Assembly: GCA_002633025.1 (NCBI GenBank)
Contig: NMRB01000179.1
Coordinates: 307,984 to 371,983, forward strand
Direction: 5' to 3'
DNA length: 64,000 bases
DNA from: Notospermus geniculatus
Taxonomy: Eukaryota > Nemertea > Pilidiophora > Heteronemertea > Lineidae
The notes below the pieces were generated by a model. The model was not told the origin of the DNA and ran no database searches. It was given only the letters and a program-made list of their open reading frames with translations. The position numbers and the translations under genes were made by a program. Shown in pieces: positions 48,182-58,996 of the stretch. The number at the start of each line of letters is the position of its first letter. The stretch's first letter is position 1.

Positions 48182-51100
48182 GTAAGTTTAAACCCTTCTT
48201 ATTACCGGTACCGTATTGATGATTTCCATCGGTATATGCTGTAGCTTGCAAGCTTGAAAATAAGTACATGTATGATAGAAATATCTATCAATAGCTATGC
48301 AGAAACTATTAGATAGCCTAGGCCTAGGCCTAGGCTGATTGTGAAATTGGCTGTATTGATTGGAGTAGCCTAAGCCTAAGCCTAGGCCTATGAGGTTTCA
48401 TAGCTAGCAAGTAGGCCTAGCATAGGGACACACGACTGTTAGGAAGGGAATTTGCTATAGAGGCGTCACCTTTCGGAGAACGGCCACAACATGGGGAAAG
48501 CCCTCCTAAAAATAGTACGGTGACGCAGCCAAACCGGCGTAGTCGACGCCTACCTCCACAGCAAAGCCAATAGAATATTATCGACGACCGGAAGAAATCA
48601 ATCTGGGCATGCGCAGGAGGCCTCTACTGTAAATTTATCACACTTCAAATGCATTTTTTGAAGCCATCAGATCGAACTTCAGATTACCAATAGGTTCAAA
48701 TTGTTCTAAACATGTTTATCTATTGCAAGACGTTGACATTATCTTGATTTTATAATACTCAACTGAGAAAAATGCAACCTTCGGCACTAAAATTCCGGCA
48801 GTTTAGCTCGGAAGCATGAGAGTTGATGCAATTTACTGAATTTACTGAATCTTGAATCCTGTCACAGGTTTCACCAAATCCCTTCGCCCAAAATACCTAT
48901 GTTAACTTCTTTGTCTTCAAACCATTGTTTGCCATATTTGGTAGGAACCAAATAGTTGTATTGTACGAACGTCTCGTTAATACTGTGGTTTCCTTTTGTA
49001 GGCCTCGACCATGTCGACGTGCATGGCTTAATGTGTCAGGGAATTCCTATTCTATTCCAAATAGGGCACCAACCAATCAAATTTCGTTCCGGACCTTTTC
49101 CACTACATGCATTGACTTCTAACAGTCGTGGACAGGGGGCAGATGCCCTCATAAATCACCAGTAAATGGGCCGTATTCAAGAGGCTTCCTAAAGTGTGAG
49201 GTCGACCTTTAGCTATTGTTTGCAGGGTAGAATACAAAAGATTAAGGTCGACCTTACACTTAAGGAAGCTTCTTGAATACGGCCCAATATGTTTTTTTTG
49301 TTGGCCAAAGTGCAGCTTTGCCCCTCCCCTATACAATACAAAAGCTAGCTATACCAAAGCTATACAAAACCTCCCCTATACAAAAGCTATATGGCCCTGG
49401 GTTTACGAGATGCTGAATCGGCCTATAGGAATGTAGAGGCGTAAAGATTGGAGCACCATTCCATGTGGGCCAGACTTTGGAACGAAAAGTTGCCGGTAGG
49501 CCTACCGACATGAAATGAGCTCTCCCCCAGGGCAAATGGGCAGTCCTTGCTGTGACTTCGAAAAGAGAGCTGTAACTTGTCAATGCTTGAGACCACAAAA
49601 TGGTTTGCGTATCTTCACTCTGTTGTTTACTTCAGCTGGAAATGCAAGGCAAGGTATCCCACCTGACCAGGGATTGGATGAACTTTTTAAAAAGTTGCAC
49701 TATGAGAAGCAGACGAACAGTTTCTACCAGCAAATGCAGGAAAAACGACAAACTTTGCCGATCTTTCCACAAGCACAGGTACCGTTTATGTTCATTATGA
49801 CGTTGTCTGTAGGGTTGTCTACTGCGTGTTGACATATCAAGCCCTACCGTCACTTCGCCATTCAAACTACGCTCAAGCGAGAGTAGGGGTGATAGGAACA
49901 CTTGTCAGGGCAAGATGTGTCTACTGCCCCCCCCCCATGTGAAACTTTGTTTAAATATCGCCTATCTTCTTCCAGGCTATTTGTAATAGTATTGAAAACA
50001 ACAGGAATAACCAAGCGACAGTGATCAGTGGAGAAACTGGAAGTGGTAAAACTACACAGGTCCCACAGTTTATCCTTGATGAATACATTACCAAAGGTCA
50101 AGGGTCACGATGTCGTATTATTTGTACGCAGCCTCGGAGGATCAGTGCTATATCAGTATGTATCACTTCATCCACATTTCATTCAAGCAGAGTGATCACA
50201 TGTTTTACCATAGAGAAACCCCTGTGCGTCTGTCTGTCTGTCAATCAGTCTGTCTGTCTTTCTGTCTGTCTGTCCATCCATCCATCCATCCATCCATCCG
50301 ACCGGTAGGCTGGCAAAGGGTTGGTCAGTCTGTCTATCAGTCTGGCCGGCTGAATCCCTTCCAGGCTATGACTTTGCAATGAAACGACATTTTTTCTTCT
50401 GGATTTTAAATGGCAGGTTGTGGCAGGCCTACCTTAATACGAAATGCATTTGTTTCATTTTCAGGTGGCAGATCGTGTTGCTTTGGAGAGGGCAGAAAGA
50501 GTCGGTGGAACAGACAGCACTGTAGGATTCCAAATTGGAATGGAACAGTAAGTTGTAAAAACTGGATATAGAAATCTCTCTGTTGAAAAAAATGCTGAAG
50601 TTCCTAAAATTAGGTAAACATGAGGTCGTCTGCCATGTAGTCTACTGTTCTTCGACATACATACAGCACTGGTGCAAGTGTAATTTTTCAACTATCAACT
50701 ATAATACATTGTTTATTTCATCTGCAGACAACGTCCCAGGGAGAAAGGGTCCATTCTGTTCTGTACGCCGGGAATTGTTCTTAGATGGCTTGAATCAGAC
50801 CCGTAAGTTCGGCTTTTTTACTGATTTGACGTTCTCAAGTGAAAGCTGATTTATTGCAGATCTTTGAAAATAAAAAACTCACTGGATCCGGACTTACCGG
50901 TATGTTTGTACCGTGCCCCATTTCAGCTTGTTGTCAACGGTGTCGCATGTTATCCTGGATGAGATCCATGAGAGAGACATCCACTCCGAGTTCCTCTTGA
51001 CCATCTTAAAGCAGTTACTTCCCAAGAGACGTGACCTGAAACTGGTCTTGATGAGTGCCACTTTGAATACTGAGAAGTTCTCTCGATATTACGGTATGTA

Positions 51101-54100
51101 ATGTCATTACTGACCATGTCTCTTGATAATTGGTAATTTCAAAGTTGTCACCACTGCCTCTAAAAAATTGAAAATATCGCCCATACTACTAATGATGCTG
51201 TACTGGTATCGAAAGTGCAGTTCTGAATTTTGTATTCTAAAAATAATGTTCCACTTTCTAGATAATTGTCCGATCTTTCATATTCCTGGGTTTCTGTATC
51301 CAGTCACAGAACACTTTTTAGAAGACGTTGTGGAAATGACTTTGTAAGTATCAGTGTAACGTACTGTACTTTGCTGAAGCTATTTCCCTTGGCACTTTTA
51401 GCAGTACAGACAAACCTCCCTTTTAGTGGGCGCCTCTGACAGAAAGGCAGTTTTTTTAAAGGACACCAAAACAGCCCCAAGTTGGTCGTTTCTATCCTTT
51501 TTGACACCTGTAACCAGGAAACACAAGGACATCATTTGTCAGGACCAGACGTATCTGTAATACAGAGGTCCCACTGGAAGAAGTGTTATTAATTTGGTGT
51601 TGTAGGTCCACTGTCATCCATGACTCACCTGATATTTAACATAATTCAGTTAAGCCCCTCCCTGTCACTTTAAAAAATAGACAAAATTCATGTTTATCCA
51701 TCAACGATAAATGCTGCCCTACAATGGAAGACTGCAGTATCTGCATATTGCAGTCTTCCCTTGTGCAGCCTCTGCAGCCTTTCCTATTGAATGAAGTGGA
51801 CAATGTAGGTGTGTAATAACATCAGTAGATACTGCTCTCCTTTCTTGCAAAATTATTCAGAACTGCCACCTAAAACAAGGGAGATATGGCATAAAATGCA
51901 AGACCGCAGTAAGTGCAGTTACTGCAGTCTTCGTTTGGAGGGCAGAATAGTTGCCTTAAGATTCAGCCATATTGTTAGTATTTTGTCAAATCCATTTGAT
52001 TTAACAACTTCTATGATCTTTGTAGGTACAGACCGGCAAGAACCTTCCGAGGACAGGGTGGGCATCACAAACTGATGTTCCAGCAGTGGTTGAATTCCCA
52101 AAGGTATTTTTTTGTATTTCGGTTAATTTTGGTTCTGGTGGAAGGAGTTGCCAATATCCATTGCCAACTTGCTGTGTAATATACAGGCAATGATAGATGG
52201 GTCATATGTCAGTCAGAATTTCCCTTAAGGACCATCCAAGATGGTGGCTATGGTGGCCATCTTGAATTCAGTGTTTGTGAGTTATCTTCAGAATGCTTTG
52301 AGCAATCAACCTGAAATTTTTTTGAGTGTTTGTCTCTAAGGGGGAAGGTTCCTTTTAAAGCCACGATGTATTGAATTTTACGATATTTTCAAAATGTTAG
52401 GAGAGTTCACATAGAGGTCTCATGGCCTCTTGTAGGTCCCCAAAATGCTTGCCTCATACCTACTTCAGAGAATCAAGGTCTAGTTTTCAGCACACATTAG
52501 AAAAAACGACAGGGAGAGCTCTAATGTATTCAGATGGAGCGTAGTACATTTTACACTACAATGACGTCGTCCACTGACGTCAGGAATCGCGGCAATGATT
52601 TGTGCTTTTCCAATTCAATACAGTGGGGCTTTAATACCACCGCTTCCCCCAAAATGTACCATATGGGCCATGTCCACAAACAGCATTCCAGTCAGGGGCG
52701 TAGGCCACACTCTGTTTACATGTATATGTTAAATGATAATACTTATTTTTCAGGCACTCCTATGAAGTCAAGAACACATTGACGGCATTGTTTAATGACA
52801 ACAGCATTGACCTTGACCTCATTGTGTCGCTGATTAACATCCTTGTTGTGAAAGAAGAAGGGGCCATTCTCGTATTCCTTCCGGGTTGGGATGAAATCAC
52901 ACGACTCTATGACAAGTTATTGTCGAATTACACGTATCAATCGGACAGGTTTCGAATCCTGGTACTTCACGGTGGAATGATGTCCACGGAAGAACAACAA
53001 AAAGTGTTTCTTCCTGCACCGCGGGGAGTCAGGAAGATTGTCATTTCTACGAATGTTGCAGAAACAAGGTTTGTTTTCCGCTCATTGAGGTGTGAGATGC
53101 CACAGAGACTGTGACTGTTCGATTCCTGGCCAGTTGCGACTTTGTAGCTTGAACTCATCCAAAGTTTCAAGGGAGCACGGATTTGTCTGCTCCTTGAGTT
53201 CCCCATTACTTTCTGGAGAAGCTGGGGTAATACATGCAGTGGAGACGCCTTGTAAAAATGTGCTATAAAAAGTCTAGCGCCCTGTGCATTGTTATCTGCA
53301 TTATTTTGCTCCTTGGTGGTGATGGTGGTGGTGGTGATGATGGGGAATGGACCTGGAACATTTTGGACCACTACTCTTTTCTTATTTAAAGTCTGGAAAG
53401 TAATAAACTTCTGTCGGTTACATTATTTTTTTCCATTTCAGCATCACCATTGATGATGTTGTGTACGTCATTGATTCTGGGAAGGGGAAACTGCAGCATT
53501 TCAATCCACAGAAGAATTTCGTTACACTGGAAAATGAGTGGAACAGCCTTGCGAACTCTCAGCAGAGAAAAGGACGGGCCGGGAGGTAAGAAATAAGGGG
53601 TGTGGCTTTTTAATCAAGGTTCGCCATTGTTATTACAGTCGTGTTTATGCAGTAGTTCAATTTAAAGGGGCAGTGTATTAATTCCCTAACCTGCGCCAAG
53701 CATACTCACATTAAGGGAGACCTCTATTGACATTGTTGTTGAACTACTGCTTATCAACCTTGCCCCATGTAGAGTTAAACTCTCGTTCCCAGGGTATCCA
53801 CGTATGCATTGTATTGTAATCATACATTCTCCAACACCGGGGTGAAAGGCAAGACTACGGTGTTGGAGAATGATGCAGTCACCGCTGGTGGTGGCGGCTT
53901 TTGACAAAAATTGGCCCTTGACTGATGTTGTGCTCCTGTTGTCATTCCACATGATCATTATTTCAGAGTGAAGCCTGGTCATTGTTACCACCTTTACACC
54001 CGTTTCCAACACAGCCATCTGAAGGATTTTCACAAACCAGAAATGTTACGGACAAGACTGGAGAATCTGGGTTTGCAGATAAAGGTAGATACAGTAAACC

Positions 54101-56632
54101 GACATTCAATACTAGAAGACCTGTTGCTGCCCCACAATAATTTTGGTCTGGGTGATGAAAAAAATCAAAGCACATGTTGTTGGTGTGATTCTCTTGAATG
54201 TGCAGTACTGGTAATGGGACCTTCCTAATTTTATATTCTCTTTTCTAGTTGCTGAATCGTGGAAATATTAAGGCATTCTTTGACCAAGCGATGGAGACGC
54301 CACATCTGGGAGCTATAGATAGGTCCATCAAACACTTGAAGAAACTGGTAAGGAGATGCAATTCTGAATGAGGGGTTGGGTGGGTAGGGGAATTGAATTT
54401 TTTCTGAGACTTCAAAATGAGGCGAGGGGGGGGGTAGAGCATGATATGTATTATTTGTTATAATTCTACTCACTTCATGAACCCAATAGAGCTGCCTATT
54501 TTTTTTTGCACTTTCCATCTGTACCTTTCACCGCCCTGAAATGCCACTGCATTAAGCTGAATAGAGAGACGTGTAATGAGTCGAGGTGGTTTATGGTGGT
54601 GTCGACAACATGGCGGATTGTGGCACTGTCGGCAGTAATTGATGATTTTGATTTCTACATTAGGGGTGATGAGGTGCTTTGTCAAAAAGTGGGCGTGGTC
54701 TTCTAGGCGGGTCACGGCAGGGCAGTTTAGGGCGGCATGGGCTCTTTTGGGTTAAGTTTTGAATTCGAGCATTATCCATGGAAATAGAGTCAATGGAATT
54801 TGAGAATTACCTCTTGCTTTGAGTGTGGAACATTTTGTGTACATTTGTCATCGGTAGTTCATTGCCAATGGAAAATCCTTTATATTTTCAGGGTGCTTTG
54901 GACGTCTACGAGAACTTGACCCCTCTCGGCACACAGCTGGCCAGGATGCCTACTGATCCACATATTGGCAAGATGATTTTGTTTGGTGCTGTATTCTGCT
55001 GTCTGGATCCCATCTTGACCATTGCAGCAACCCTCGACTACAGAACAAAGACTCCATTTTCGACACCTCCGGTTAGTTTTTTCTGACTGTCACATGGCAC
55101 TTCTGATTTTTATTTTTAGTTTCCACTGCTCTAATTCATTCTGCATATTTATAGCAAATTTGTTGACATAGATAACACTATCACTTCAATAATTCTTTTT
55201 TTCTGGCCAAGTTCACAACAATTTTTCTTTGTTATTGTTCGCAGAGAANGTATATTAGCCTGAATGTGGGAATCTTTTAAATTTCAGCACTCATTATTAC
55301 AAGATAGACATTGGTAGTGACGAGGAAGTTGAAATGCATATCAAGTCGGTCAACCATCAGCAGTCCATGCCGTATGACTACGTTGTGTACTTCCAAAAGA
55401 TGAAGACAAAGAACGTCAGTCATCGTTCCACAGAAACTCCCAATTTATTTGATGGTGGTTGTGTCCACCTCCTACTTTTGAGTTTAAATACTGACTTACA
55501 TACTCCTTTTAGTAGACTATTCTGGTAGGATCTATCTGAGTTTTTATGCCCTCGACCTCCGAAAGTTGGTGGCATTATGTCGAAGCCTGTGCGTTGGTGT
55601 CAGTGTCGATGTCGGTGTCGGTGTCCGTTTAACATTTTGGTTTCCGTCACTTAACTTGAGAATGCTTTGAGCGATCAATCTGAAATTTTTTTGTGAGGGT
55701 TTGTCTCTATGAGGGGAAGGTTCCTTTCAATGACCAGCTCTGCCGCCCATCCAAGATGGCGGCTATGGTGGCCATCTTGAATTCAGTATTTGTAAGTTAT
55801 CTTGAGAATGCTTTGAGCTGTCAACCTGAAATTTTTTGTGAGTGTTTGTCTCTATGAGGGGAAGGTTCCTTTTAATGACCAGCACCATCGCTTCCCCCAA
55901 ATGTACCATCTGGGCCATGCCCACAAACAACATACCAGTCGGTGACATACACACACTCTGTGATGCTCTTGTTCCTCCTGTGTATCTTCACTTACGATAT
56001 TGAAATCTCTTTTTCAGTTGTCCTTATTTGATTCTACCGGCGTCTCTCTCACACCATTGGTTTTCTTCGGTAGTAAATTCAAGATGGAGTACCCAAACAC
56101 ATTGGGTAATGTGACGACCGTGGTCATTGACCGTTTGGTGAGCCTTAAGACATCTCCTGCTAAGGCGAATGAACTTGAGGTAATTTCCATTGTAGACTTA
56201 CAGTTTGCTGTCCTCAGATTTTCCATTTTATTCGGCCTTATTTATTTCCTAGAAGTGTGACCTCCATTACAGACGTTTCCGAAGCAGCTTGCAGCGAGCG
56301 GAGTGGTTTCCACAGGCATTGGGATGATTAACATGCCATGCATTGTTAAACCATTGAAGGATTATCCAAAACCCTGTGAAAACCAGAAACCGCTGCGGAA
56401 TCCTCTGCAGTGGAAATCGGCCTTTACAAGACAATTTGTGATATCACCGATATGTTCAACTTACAATTACATTTTCTCTCTTCAGACCCTCCGTCGAGAA
56501 CTTTGGGACATTTTAACCAAGAGGTTTGAAGATCCGTGCCCTACTGTGTGGTCTGATGATGATAATGAGAGCTGGATAATGAAAACCATCTTGAGAAAAA
56601 TCAGCGAAGATGCAACTGTTTCTATGAACTGA
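48169..56632 (+). CDS. DHX36: DHX36-like DEAH/RHA helicase (gene A)
   Basis: ATP-dependent superfamily 2 RNA/DNA helicase. Exons seen: 48169-48181, 49636-49778, 49976-50155, 50465-50547, 50728-50802, 50927-51093, 51262-51343, 52026-52103, 52754-53068, 53442-53585, 53967-54084, 54249-54347, 54892-55071, [missing], 55288-55414, 56018-56179, 56486-56632. Motifs in order: Walker A GETGSGKT (residues 71-78), [12 protein letters not shown] (176-179), [25 protein letters not shown], then the winged-helix/ratchet (LTPLG...[11 protein letters not shown]) and OB-fold pieces. The C-terminus ([20 protein letters not shown]) aligns with vertebrate DHX36 in order. Its short N-terminus lacks a recognisable RHAU G4-binding motif. 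About 130 residues between 55071 and 55288 are absent, and the flanking phases (0 and 2) do not join, so exons are lost at the single N at 55250. Confidence 0.88.
48313..48420. repeat. CCTAGG-rich simple sequence
   Basis: GGCCTAGGCCTAGGCC and TAAGCCTAAGCCTAGGCC clusters in the first intron of gene A. Confidence 0.7.
49165..49287. mobile_element. GGGCCGTATTC palindromic MITE
   Basis: GGGCCGTATTCAAGAGGCTTCC faces GGAAGCTTCTTGAATACGGCCC with inner AGGTCGACCTT. AAT flanks both ends, suggesting a 3-bp target duplication. In intron 1 of gene A. Confidence 0.75.
49636..49778 (+). CDS. DHX36: Gene A exon 2, pre-helicase region
   Basis: Encodes [11 protein letters not shown]...[14 protein letters not shown], resembling the equivalent exon of gene B ([15 protein letters not shown]). 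This is the short helical stretch that precedes the helicase core in RHA-family enzymes. Phase 1 in, phase 0 out. Confidence 0.8.
49976..50155 (+). CDS. DHX36: Gene A exon 3, Walker A and motif Ia
   Basis: Encodes [20 protein letters not shown]...[14 protein letters not shown], i.e. motif I (ATP phosphate binding) and motif Ia. 180 nt, phase 0. Confidence 0.96.
50228..50301. repeat. (CTGT)n/(CATC)n microsatellite
   Basis: Compound tetranucleotide repeat in gene A intron 3. Confidence 0.9.
50465..50547 (+). CDS. DHX36: Gene A exon 4
   Basis: Encodes [14 protein letters not shown]...TVGFQIGME, the conserved RecA1 segment. 83 nt, the same length and phase as the gene B equivalent. Confidence 0.93.
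50728..50802 (+). CDS. DHX36: Gene A exon 5
   Basis: Encodes [20 protein letters not shown] (motif Ib region, CTPG). 75 nt, equal to gene B. Confidence 0.93.
50927..51093 (+). CDS. DHX36: Gene A exon 6, DEIH box
   Basis: Encodes [19 protein letters not shown]...[11 protein letters not shown], i.e. motif II (DEIH) and motif III (SAT). 167 nt, equal to gene B. Confidence 0.96.
51262..51343 (+). CDS. DHX36: Gene A exon 7
   Basis: Encodes [20 protein letters not shown], matching the DHX36 block NCPMIHIPGF. 82 nt, equal to gene B. Confidence 0.93.
51402..51578. mobile_element. CAGTGG-type inverted repeat, degraded copy
   Basis: ACAAACCTCCCTTTTAGTGG faces CAGAGGTCCCACTGG, with the inner AAGGACACCAAA block of this family. 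In a gene A intron. Confidence 0.45.
52026..52103 (+). CDS. DHX36: Gene A exon 8, divergent linker
   Basis: Encodes [10 protein letters not shown]...MFQQWLNSQ, the variable linker between RecA domains. The phases (2 in, 2 out) fit both neighbours. It is 12 nt shorter than in gene B. Confidence 0.8.
52195..52480. repeat. Dispersed repeat (CCAAGATGG, GAATGCTTTGAGC), copy 1
   Basis: Shares GTTATCTTCAGAATGCTTTGAG and TTTGTCTCTAAGGGG-type text with 55640-55960. Both copies lie in gene A introns. Confidence 0.75.
52754..53068 (+). CDS. DHX36: Gene A exon 9, RecA2
   Basis: Encodes [12 protein letters not shown]...[13 protein letters not shown]...[15 protein letters not shown]...[13 protein letters not shown], i.e. 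motifs IV and V. Confidence 0.96.
53442..53585 (+). CDS. DHX36: Gene A exon 10, motif VI
   Basis: Encodes [16 protein letters not shown]...QQRKGRAGR, with the arginine-finger motif VI. Phase 2 in and out. Confidence 0.96.
53824..53871. repeat. 15-bp hairpin in gene A intron
   Basis: CATTCTCCAACACCG and its exact complement flank an 18-base loop. Confidence 0.85.
53967..54084 (+). CDS. DHX36: Gene A exon 11
   Basis: Encodes [14 protein letters not shown]...LGLQIK, the winged-helix entry, matching [10 protein letters not shown] of DHX36. Phase 2 in, phase 0 out. Confidence 0.92.
54249..54347 (+). CDS. DHX36: Gene A exon 12
   Basis: Encodes [18 protein letters not shown]...IKHLKKL in the winged-helix region. 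99 nt, phase 0. Confidence 0.88.
54892..55071 (+). CDS. DHX36: Gene A exon 13, ratchet domain start
   Basis: Encodes [20 protein letters not shown]...[13 protein letters not shown], nearly identical to DHX36. 180 nt, phase 0 out. Confidence 0.95.
55250..55250. other. Single N where helicase exons are missing
   Basis: The sequence reads CGCAGAGAA, then N, then GTATAT: an acceptor-like AG on the left and a donor-like GT on the right. About 130 residues expected between exon 13 and the 55288 exon are absent, and the phases do not match. The base probably stands for a lost assembly segment. Confidence 0.6.
55288..55414 (+). CDS. DHX36: Gene A exon, OB-fold region
   Basis: Encodes [20 protein letters not shown], corresponding to HPKSVNVEQTDFHYNWLIYH in DHX36. 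It starts in phase 2, so an exon is missing upstream. The donor is a weaker AAC|GTCAGT. Confidence 0.85.
55640..55960. repeat. Dispersed repeat, copies 2 and 3
   Basis: Two partial units of the 52195 family in tandem, each with GAATGCTTTGAGC and GTTTGTCTCTATGAGGGGAA. Confidence 0.75.
56018..56179 (+). CDS. DHX36: Gene A exon, OB fold end
   Basis: Encodes [19 protein letters not shown]...[15 protein letters not shown], matching the family's YLYDCTEVSPYCLLFFGG and FQSPARIA blocks. 162 nt, phase 0. Confidence 0.92.
56486..56632 (+). CDS. DHX36: Gene A last exon
   Basis: Encodes [20 protein letters not shown]... and ends in TGA, matching DHX36 LRKELDILLQEKIESPHP. An alternative in-frame acceptor lies 213 nt upstream at 56272. 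Confidence 0.9.
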   Translation, partial: TLRRELWDILTKRFEDPCPTVWSDDDNESWIMKTILRKISEDATVSMN

Positions 56633-56714
56633 AGTGTCTATTGTGATGGTCATTGGATGCCGTGAGCAAATCCAAATGTTAACTTCTGACATTCTGTATA
56701 CATTCTATATAATC

Positions 56715-56828
56715 AGGGCTGACCACACAGAAAGTCCGATAGTGCTTTCGGTGGCAGTTTAGTTAATGAGAAAATGCATTATAACTAACTGCCGATAGGC
56801 GCCGGTAGCAGTATATGTGTGGTCAGCC
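56715..56828. mobile_element. GGGCTGACCAC palindromic MITE, copy 2
   Basis: GGGCTGACCACACAGAAAGT faces TATATGTGTGGTCAGCC. Same family as 46007-46143. Confidence 0.75.
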
Positions 56829-57692
56829 TAGGTCACCAATCCTGTCAGGACTCGTCAGTCGTGGATCTGATGCCCTGGACGGCAAGTTGATGCCCAGTGT
56901 GCTGCAGTCTTGCTGACAGCTGTGTGATGATGTCATAATTTCAGACCAGCAGGGTTGTCTTTCTGTATTGATATTCCAATACCAAGTGTTAGCAAGATAT
57001 AGTTCAAATTGTACAAAATACGATGATTCGCATTTCATTGAAATTCGTGTTTTCCCAAATGTGTTTTCCACTTTGTGCCAAAAAGCCCTGTGCAATGCTG
57101 TGTTATTCTTTCAACTACTTCTTTTTCAATCTTTTTACTCAAATGTCTGTTTCATTGCTTTATTTTACTCCCTGTCCTTTTGTCCTTTTATGTGCCTGCA
57201 GTTTACAATGTATGTGATTCAGTTCAGCAAACGTGCTGCTGCTCATTTTAAATCAATGTTAAATCAATGGATTGTTATCATTATTCAAGAGTTATTATTA
57301 AACTTGGTAGTAAAGTATGATTCACCCTGACTTCAACATGGCAAAGTGCCAGGCTTGGAAATGTGCACAGGTCAGTGGTAGATAATCCATGTCGCAGTTA
57401 TCTAATGAGTTAGGGTAACTTGGTTCACTTTCCATGAGGCTATAGCAAATTCAAGGTTGTGCTCAGTCAACTGGTAAATACTGTGGTTTGTGGTTTAATC
57501 ATTGTGTTCACTTTTAATATCCCATGTTGAAGTTTGGGTGAATCATACTTTAACTAAGTTGTAGTTATTGTGTTGAACATTCTTTTGTTGAATACTGTAA
57601 GATAATGTTTATGAGTTTGTTAGATTATTGGTGTTAGTTCCTGAAATCTGCAACTAGATTTCGTGGGAATCATGGTCTAATTTCATCTGTAA

Positions 57693-57720
57693 TGTATATG
57701 TATATGTATATGTATATGTA
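57693..57720. repeat. (TGTATA)n microsatellite
   Basis: Four to five tandem ATGTAT hexamers. Confidence 0.9.
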
Positions 57721-58163
57721 AGCCAAAAATAACTTAGTAAACCTGTGTAACAATACTGCATTTGTTTTGTGAATAAATGATCTCTCAGACCTCTCAGTTG
57801 CGCTCCACAAATAGACCAGTTTAAATAATTTAAAAAAACTAGGGACTCTAATGGCAATCCTCTCCACCACTGTACAGTTCAGACCTCCTTAGAAATCAGC
57901 CAACCAGCTTGAAATGTTGTGCTATTGACATTCTTATTAAAGGAAGTTTTGATCGTTGCTCTCATACAGTTGTTCTTGTTAAGGGGGTTTGTAACAAAAA
58001 ATGATTTTATTCACTATATGATTTGTGGGTCGATTATGTGTCATATTTTTCACAAAGTCCATTCCATGCTGTTGATTAAGTCGGGCAATAAATAAGTGTT
58101 GTGTGCATAGAGGTGTCTTTTTCATGGAGGCCTGATTAAATGATACAAGTATTGGGCATTTGT

Positions 58164-58227
58164 CATCCTCCCATCGCAGGGCTTTGATCTTGCTCCTCTT
58201 CATTTGCTGCCCTGCTATGGGAGGATG
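58164..58227. mobile_element. CATCCTCCC hairpin element, copy 3 (short)
   Basis: CATCCTCCCATCGCAGGG facing CCCTGCTATGGGAGGATG with a short loop. Confidence 0.8.
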
Positions 58228-58526
58228 GGCATTTACTGAAAGAGAAAACAGCTGATGTGATGTCTGGTCTAGAACGAGGCTGTTCAATAAATTAAAAGCA
58301 TCTAAATATAGCATTGGGTTTTCCATGTTGTGGTTTCTAGATTCATTGAATCTTTACCAGGTTGTGTTCTATTTCTGATTGTGACACAACATAACTCTGG
58401 CGACTGAGACGAGGTATTTCACTCAATCTCGTCATAGAGCTTGATATGAAAATCAAAAGTGATACTAAGCCGAGGTCTGGAATACTCTTCTAATCAGTGA
58501 AAAGGAAACTGGGAGGAACATTTCAG

Positions 58527-58571
58527 ATGCAGGACAAGAAAGAATATCAACAGCAGTTGAAAGAGGAAAAG
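58527..58571 (+). other. Possible gene B 5' leader exon with upstream ORF
   Basis: ATG at 58527 begins 15 open codons ending AAAAG|GTAGGC. Spliced to the acceptor before 58960, the frame would run 14 more codons and stop at 59001-59003, overlapping the main ATG at 58997. No transcript evidence is available. Confidence 0.25.
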
Positions 58572-58725
58572 GTAGGCTTCACTGCTGTTTTTGTTAGGCC
58601 CAGTTTTAGGCCTTTTGTGCAGTTTTGATATTTTTGCCTGCTCTTCACATTGCATCTTGCTTGGCCTACTGTTAATAACCATACAGTACTTTATATATTC
58701 ATATATGCATGCTGGATGTCACGTT

Positions 58726-58880
58726 TGAGGAAAGTGTTAATGGCCTTGGTGAACCTGCACATTTCAATAGCTGAAATGTACTAAGTAACAAGTGAACAGT
58801 ACCAGATCAATGCATAGGCAATCTGACAGCCCTTGTTGATCATTCAGCGACATCCGACGGGTTTTCCTAGACCGCCACAC
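58726..58880. mobile_element. GTGTGGCG element, inverted partial copy
   Basis: Reverse-complement match to 18403-18565, including GATCATTCAGCGACATC and GTTTTCCTAGACCGCC. It lies just upstream of gene B. Confidence 0.7.
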
Positions 58881-58996
58881 ATTGGGAGACATTTGAGATT
58901 TGATGTTTGATTGAGTATTTTTTGTGTCATTCACCAAATTGATGTTTTTTTTCAGTCAGTGCCCTGAATTTGATGTGAAGCTGAAACATCGTTTCA

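Larger units (their letters stand above)
56633..58996 (+). other. Gene A 3' flank and gene B upstream region
   Basis: AATAAA at 57772-57777 is a candidate polyadenylation site for gene A. The region also holds a TGTATA microsatellite, three MITE-like elements and possible 5' leader exons of gene B. Confidence 0.5.
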
